Shown here: positions 62,458 through 64,000 of the stretch, one piece after another
Layout: the number at the start of each line of letters is the position of its first letter
Numbering within the stretch: position 1 is the stretch's first letter
Assembly: GCF_003065425.1 (NCBI RefSeq)
Contig: NZ_CP026949.1
Span: forward strand, 682,001-746,000
Direction of reading: 5' to 3'
DNA from: Mycetocola zhujimingii
GTDB taxonomy: Bacteria > Actinomycetota > Actinomycetes > Actinomycetales > Microbacteriaceae
Length of the DNA: 64,000 nucleotides
The notes under the pieces: generated by a model
Databases searched by the model: none
What the model was told of the DNA's origin: nothing
Seen by the model: only the letters and a program-made list of their open reading frames with translations
Translations under genes and position numbers: made by a program

Positions 62458-63579
62458 GTGAATTCAGCGAACGAGTACCAGCTGCCCCGCGGCATCGACA
62501 TCGCGAGCCTCCCGAAGGTCTCGCTCCACGATCACCTCGACGGAGGCGTGCGCCCGCAGACGATCATCGAACTGGCGGATGCCATCGGCTTCGACGTTCC
62601 TGAATCCGACGCTGACCGGCTCGCTGACTGGTTCCTCAACCAGTGCGACGCCGGTAACCTCGTCGACTACCTGAAGACGTTCGACCTCTCGACGGCCGTC
62701 ATGCAGACGAAAGAGGGCCTCACCCGCATCGCTCGCGAGTTCGTGGAGGACCTCGTTCTCGACGGTGTGGTCTACGGTGAGATCCGCTGGGCACCCGAGC
62801 AGCACCTCGGACGCGGACTCTCCCTCGACGAAACGGTCGAAGCGGTGCAGGACGGGATCGAACAGGCCATCGATGACGCCGAGCGGGCCGGAAGCAGCAT
62901 CCTCGTCGGTCAGCTCATCACCGCTATGCGTCACGCTGACCGGTCTCTCGAAATCGCTGAACTCGCCGTCCGCCACCGCGACCGTGGGGTCGTCGGGTTC
63001 GACATCGCCGGCGCAGAGGCGGGCTTCCCGGCCAGCCGGCACCGGCTCGCCTTCGATTACCTGGCAACGGAGCACTTTCCCGTCACGGTCCACGCCGGCG
63101 AAGCCGACGGCATCGACTCCATCAACAGCGCACTCTTCGATGGCCGCGCGCTCCGGCTCGGACACGGCGTCAGACTCGCCGAGGACGTCACCGTCGAGCG
63201 GAGCGACGACGACGGCATCTACGTCTCGCTCGGGCCCGTCGCGCAGTGGGTCAAGGACCGGGAGATCGCCCTCGAGCTCAGCCCGTCGTCCAACCTCCAG
63301 ACCGGAGCAATCGCGCAGTGGGGGACCGACCTCGTCGACCACCCGTTCGACCTGCTCTACCAGCTTGGTTTCAAGAACACGATCAACGTCGACAACCGCA
63401 CAATGAGCGGCACCAGCCTGACCCGGGAGATGAGCCTCCTGGCGGATGCGTTCGCTTACGACCTCGATGACCTCGAAGTGTTCCAGCAGAACGCTGCATC
63501 CGCGGCCTTCCTTCCGCTGGAGGACCGAGAGGAACTCGCCGAGGTGATTGCGGCCGGCTTCGACGCCGCCCGCGGCTGA
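62458..63579 (+). CDS. add: Adenosine deaminase
   Basis: A 373-residue zinc enzyme that deaminates adenosine to inosine. The first metal pair is H24 and H26 (LHDHLDGG), the later ligand and catalytic residues are in VTVHAGEAD near residues 212-220, and the base-site histidine and aspartate follow in RLGHGVRL and INVDNRTMSG. The GTG start is supported by the leaderless -10 box. It complements the uptake and deaminase genes upstream. Confidence 0.95.
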   Translation: MNSANEYQLPRGIDIASLPKVSLHDHLDGGVRPQTIIELADAIGFDVPESDADRLADWFLNQCDAGNLVDYLKTFDLSTAVMQTKEGLTRIAREFVEDLVLDGVVYGEIRWAPEQHLGRGLSLDETVEAVQDGIEQAIDDAERAGSSILVGQLITAMRHADRSLEIAELAVRHRDRGVVGFDIAGAEAGFPASRHRLAFDYLATEHFPVTVHAGEADGIDSINSALFDGRALRLGHGVRLAEDVTVERSDDDGIYVSLGPVAQWVKDREIALELSPSSNLQTGAIAQWGTDLVDHPFDLLYQLGFKNTINVDNRTMSGTSLTREMSLLADAFAYDLDDLEVFQQNAASAAFLPLEDREELAEVIAAGFDAARG

Positions 63580-63688
63580 ACCAGGATCTGACACACCGGA
63601 AACGATCCGGAAACCTGCACGTTCAGGTTCTGCGAGTAGCCTGAGATCGATTCCGATCGAATATCACCGCCGAACGAACGAGCCAACG

Positions 63689-64000
63689 ATGACACTGCCC
63701 CCACTGCCTGACTCAGCGGTCGAACTCGGCCGGGTCGCCCACGACTGGCGTGAGGCCATCCGGATCACCGGAGATGCCCTCGTGAAGAGCGGGGTCACCC
63801 AGCCCGGCTATACGGATCGCATGATCGATGTGATCGAGGAGTTCGGGGCATACATCGTCATCGCTCCCGGTCTCGCGCTCGCGCACGCACGGCCGGGCGC
63901 CGACGTTCGCCGGGAGGGCCTCGCGGTCGTCACCCTCGCTGAACCCGTCGCTTTCGGGCACCCGCACAACGACCCGGTCAACGTCATTCTCGGCCTCGCG
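63689..64000 (+). CDS. PTS EIIA component, mannitol/fructose/ascorbate type (partial)
   Basis: The first 104 residues of a PTS EIIA domain, cut by the window end. The phospho-histidine is H66 in GLALAHARPG, and the core (TDRMIDVIEEFGAYIVIAPG, then EPVAFGHPHNDPV) matches the EIIA family of fructose, mannitol and ascorbate systems. It would accept phosphate from HPr, which is in turn charged by the enzyme I at 45822. The transported sugar depends on the EIIB and EIIC genes expected downstream. Confidence 0.85.
   Translation, partial: MTLPPLPDSAVELGRVAHDWREAIRITGDALVKSGVTQPGYTDRMIDVIEEFGAYIVIAPGLALAHARPGADVRREGLAVVTLAEPVAFGHPHNDPVNVILGLA

Overview
The window is high-GC DNA with dense coding, frequent GTG starts, GTP-type PEP carboxykinase, a RamB-type acetate regulator and a small DUF7882-like protein. 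This points to a high-GC actinobacterium, most likely Microbacteriaceae. The family call rests on recognised protein families, not on an rRNA gene; no rRNA or tRNA gene was seen.

Layout. 1-4610: Pr6Pr-type membrane protein, a candidate small RNA, a Gfo/Idh oxidoreductase, a PBP4-type DD-carboxypeptidase and a nicotinamidase. 4607-8995 (minus): a methyltransferase and FAD-oxidoreductase pair resembling the tmsB/tmsA genes for 10-methyl branched fatty acids, preceded by a thiamine-diphosphate enzyme. 9151-17803: TrmH-type rRNA methyltransferase, ramB divergent from pckG, a zinc-ribbon protein, an ABC exporter with a small HTH regulator, a GAP-family membrane protein and an internally deleted methyltransferase remnant. 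17960-23207: MHS-type transporter and the riboflavin operon ribD-ribE-ribBA-ribH behind an FMN riboswitch. 23249-28684: glycerol catabolism (glpD, glpF, glpK) next to a SorC-type regulator broken by two frameshifts. 28744-32142 (minus): HAD phosphatase, GNAT acetyltransferase, trpS and exonuclease III.

32333-45772 is the most unusual part. It holds an FHA protein, a membrane Ser/Thr kinase, a 1940-residue surface protein with a propeller-like head, tandem repeats of about 95 residues and FN3 domains, a MoxR ATPase, a DUF58 protein and a transglutaminase-fold membrane protein whose Cys and His are replaced. All point the same way with overlaps or short gaps, which suggests one envelope signalling or assembly machine.

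45822-53268: PTS enzyme I, then sdhCDAB on the minus strand, manC and a 5'-3' exonuclease. 53541-63579: nucleoside uptake and salvage (BMP-type lipoprotein, ATPase, two permeases, cytidine deaminase, thymidine phosphorylase, adenosine deaminase), with a nucleoside hydrolase broken by one extra base and a PMM-like HAD phosphatase. The window ends inside a PTS EIIA gene.

A recurring signal is a TANNNT-like -10 box exactly six bases before the start codon of twelve genes, which implies leaderless mRNAs.
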